Notes under the pieces: model-generated
The model's input: the letters and a program-made list of their open reading frames with translations, nothing else
What the model was told of the DNA's origin: nothing
Database searches by the model: none
Shown: positions 62,986 to 64,000 of the stretch, piece after piece
Position numbering within the stretch: position 1 is the stretch's first letter
Layout of the letters: each line of letters begins with the position of its first letter
NCBI GenBank assembly: GCA_963576565.1
Contig: OY755047.1
Location: forward strand, 23,567,171 to 23,631,170
Direction: 5' to 3'
Origin: Aspidapion aeneum
Lineage: Eukaryota; Arthropoda; Insecta; Coleoptera; Brentidae
Length of the DNA stretch: 64,000 nucleotides
Program-made: the position numbers and the translations under genes

Positions 62986-63509
62986 GGCTCTGGATAAAGT
63001 TACCCAGAAATCAAACAAATGCGACCCTGTTATTCGTATTGGCGGCCCAAACTGTCACATGAAGCATAACTCAAAGCGCTATTCATGATATTGATAAATG
63101 TAGGTGCGGTGGATATTGCATTGCATTATTGCTGTCCTGCGATTATAAACCCGATTGCATCTTTGGGTCAGAGGCATTAGGGACTTATTGGACATTCCAA
63201 AATGAGACTAGCAGTATTAAAGCAACAAAATGAAATGTAAAGAGGACAGAAACCATTAATTGCCATCTATCTATCTGAGGGCACGGCAGTGCCTCGCCAA
63301 GTTCGCGCGCCGTAACCATCTTTTCTTGAAACATTTCAGCCGATATTTGACCTACCTAAAACTCTACTTCGGAATGAGCTACGAATCTTAAACTTTGCAC
63401 AGTCGTAGATCGCCATGGAGTTAACAACCCCTCCAAGTTTCATGGAATTCCATAAAGTAGTAAAGTAGTTACGAAATTTCAACTCACTCACTCATGTATA
63501 GATCATCAA
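62986..63509. other. No recognised gene
   Basis: Motifs near 63345-63470 (CATGGAGTTAACAACCCCTC; CACTCACTCATGTATAG) resemble leader sequence of the tandem repeat that follows. Nothing coding. Confidence 0.3.
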
Positions 63510-64000
63510 TATTCTACTGTACTTCCAGACATGCTACAAAGCTGAAATTTGGCAGACTGATAGAAATTATGACCAAACCCTTGGAAAATATCAAAAAACC
63601 TCAAAATTTTAATTTACTCCCTTCCCCTATACATTTAAAGTTATGTAAAAGTAGCATCGCCCACTTCCAGAAATGCTAAAGAGTTGAGCTTTGGCAGACT
63701 GATAGAAACTATGATAAAACTATAGGAAAAAATTAAGACACCCCAAAATTCTAATGTACTTCCTTCCCCTATAAATGTAAAGTTATGTAAAGGTGACACT
63801 GCCCACTTCCAGAAACGCTAGAGAGCTGAACTTTTTAAGACTGAAAGACAATATGATAAAACTTTATGAAAAAATTTAAAAACACCAACATTTTAATTTA
63901 CTTCCCTCTCCTATAAATGTAAATTTATATAAAACTAACATTGCCCACTTCCAGAAGAGCCAGAGAGCTGAGCATTGGAATGCTGATAGGAACTATGATA
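63510..64000. repeat. 142-bp tandem repeat, runs off window end
   Basis: CACTTCCAGA blocks occur near 63662, 63804 and 63945 (a first diverged copy near 63519), a spacing of about 142 bp. Each is followed by GAGAGCTGAGC-like, GACTGATAGAAACTATGATA-like and CTTCCCTTCCCCTATAAAT-like blocks. At least 3.4 units are present before the window ends. Non-coding. Confidence 0.85.

Overview
The window reads as nuclear DNA from an insect. It is AT-rich, has no bacterial-style gene packing, and carries several lineages of non-LTR retrotransposons, rosa-like mariner, pogo, hAT, MULE-like and PIF/Harbinger relics, tRNA-derived SINEs and Penelope-type hammerhead motifs. The RTE-like LINE that recurs five times resembles families I associate with beetles, but that placement is tentative. 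I recognise no intact host gene. Essentially every supportable coding stretch belongs to a transposable element, and almost all of these are broken.

Layout. 0-10 kb: a truncated mariner-type foldback, a small TA-flanked MITE, a degenerate repeat cluster, a Ty3/gypsy pol relic (7.2-7.9 kb), a hammerhead-ribozyme motif (9.06 kb, minus) and a 369-bp tandem repeat. 10-20 kb: RTE-like LINE pieces, a LINE with a 5' inversion, a nested inverted-repeat region, a 130-bp satellite, two related foldback elements and a split Crypton-like fragment. 20-30 kb: a SINE, an RTE-like LINE inside another repeat, a MULE-like MITE with an expanded (AT)n, three hammerhead motifs, a pogo MITE, an RTE-like LINE and small MITEs. 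30-38 kb: a near full-length Jockey/CR1-group LINE interrupted by a 2.56-kb DD41D mariner with very long terminal repeats, then further LINE and MITE pieces. 38-50 kb: two hAT-type elements with perfect 8-bp target duplications, a 456-bp satellite split by an R1-like LINE insertion, a mariner foldback, a duplicated filler segment, and an RTE-like LINE split by a Foldback-like element. 50-64 kb: a 1.37-kb hAT element, a near-perfect palindrome, an R1-like RNase H relic, a large tandem duplication, a possible PIF/Harbinger exon, a second minisatellite-bearing 8-bp-TSD element, and more foldbacks and satellites.

How it fits together. The region is a stack of insertions into insertions. Target-site duplications (2, 8, 9 and 13 bp) visible in the sequence allow many of them to be ordered: mariner went into the Jockey-group LINE; a Foldback-like element into an RTE-like LINE; an R1-like LINE into a satellite; a 92-bp hAT MITE into another repeat whose second copy preserves the empty site; and pogo into the loop of a hairpin.

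The strongest candidates for undescribed biology are three. (1) A family of non-autonomous elements with CGAGGGGT termini, an internal TGTACA about 28 bp from each end, 8-bp target duplications, and an internal decamer array apparently amplified from their own subterminal sequence. (2) A 949-bp Foldback-like element with 31-bp subrepeats and a 9-bp duplication. (3) A set of type I hammerhead ribozyme motifs, two of them head to head in a large palindrome. All calls are made by eye; no database or alignment program was used.
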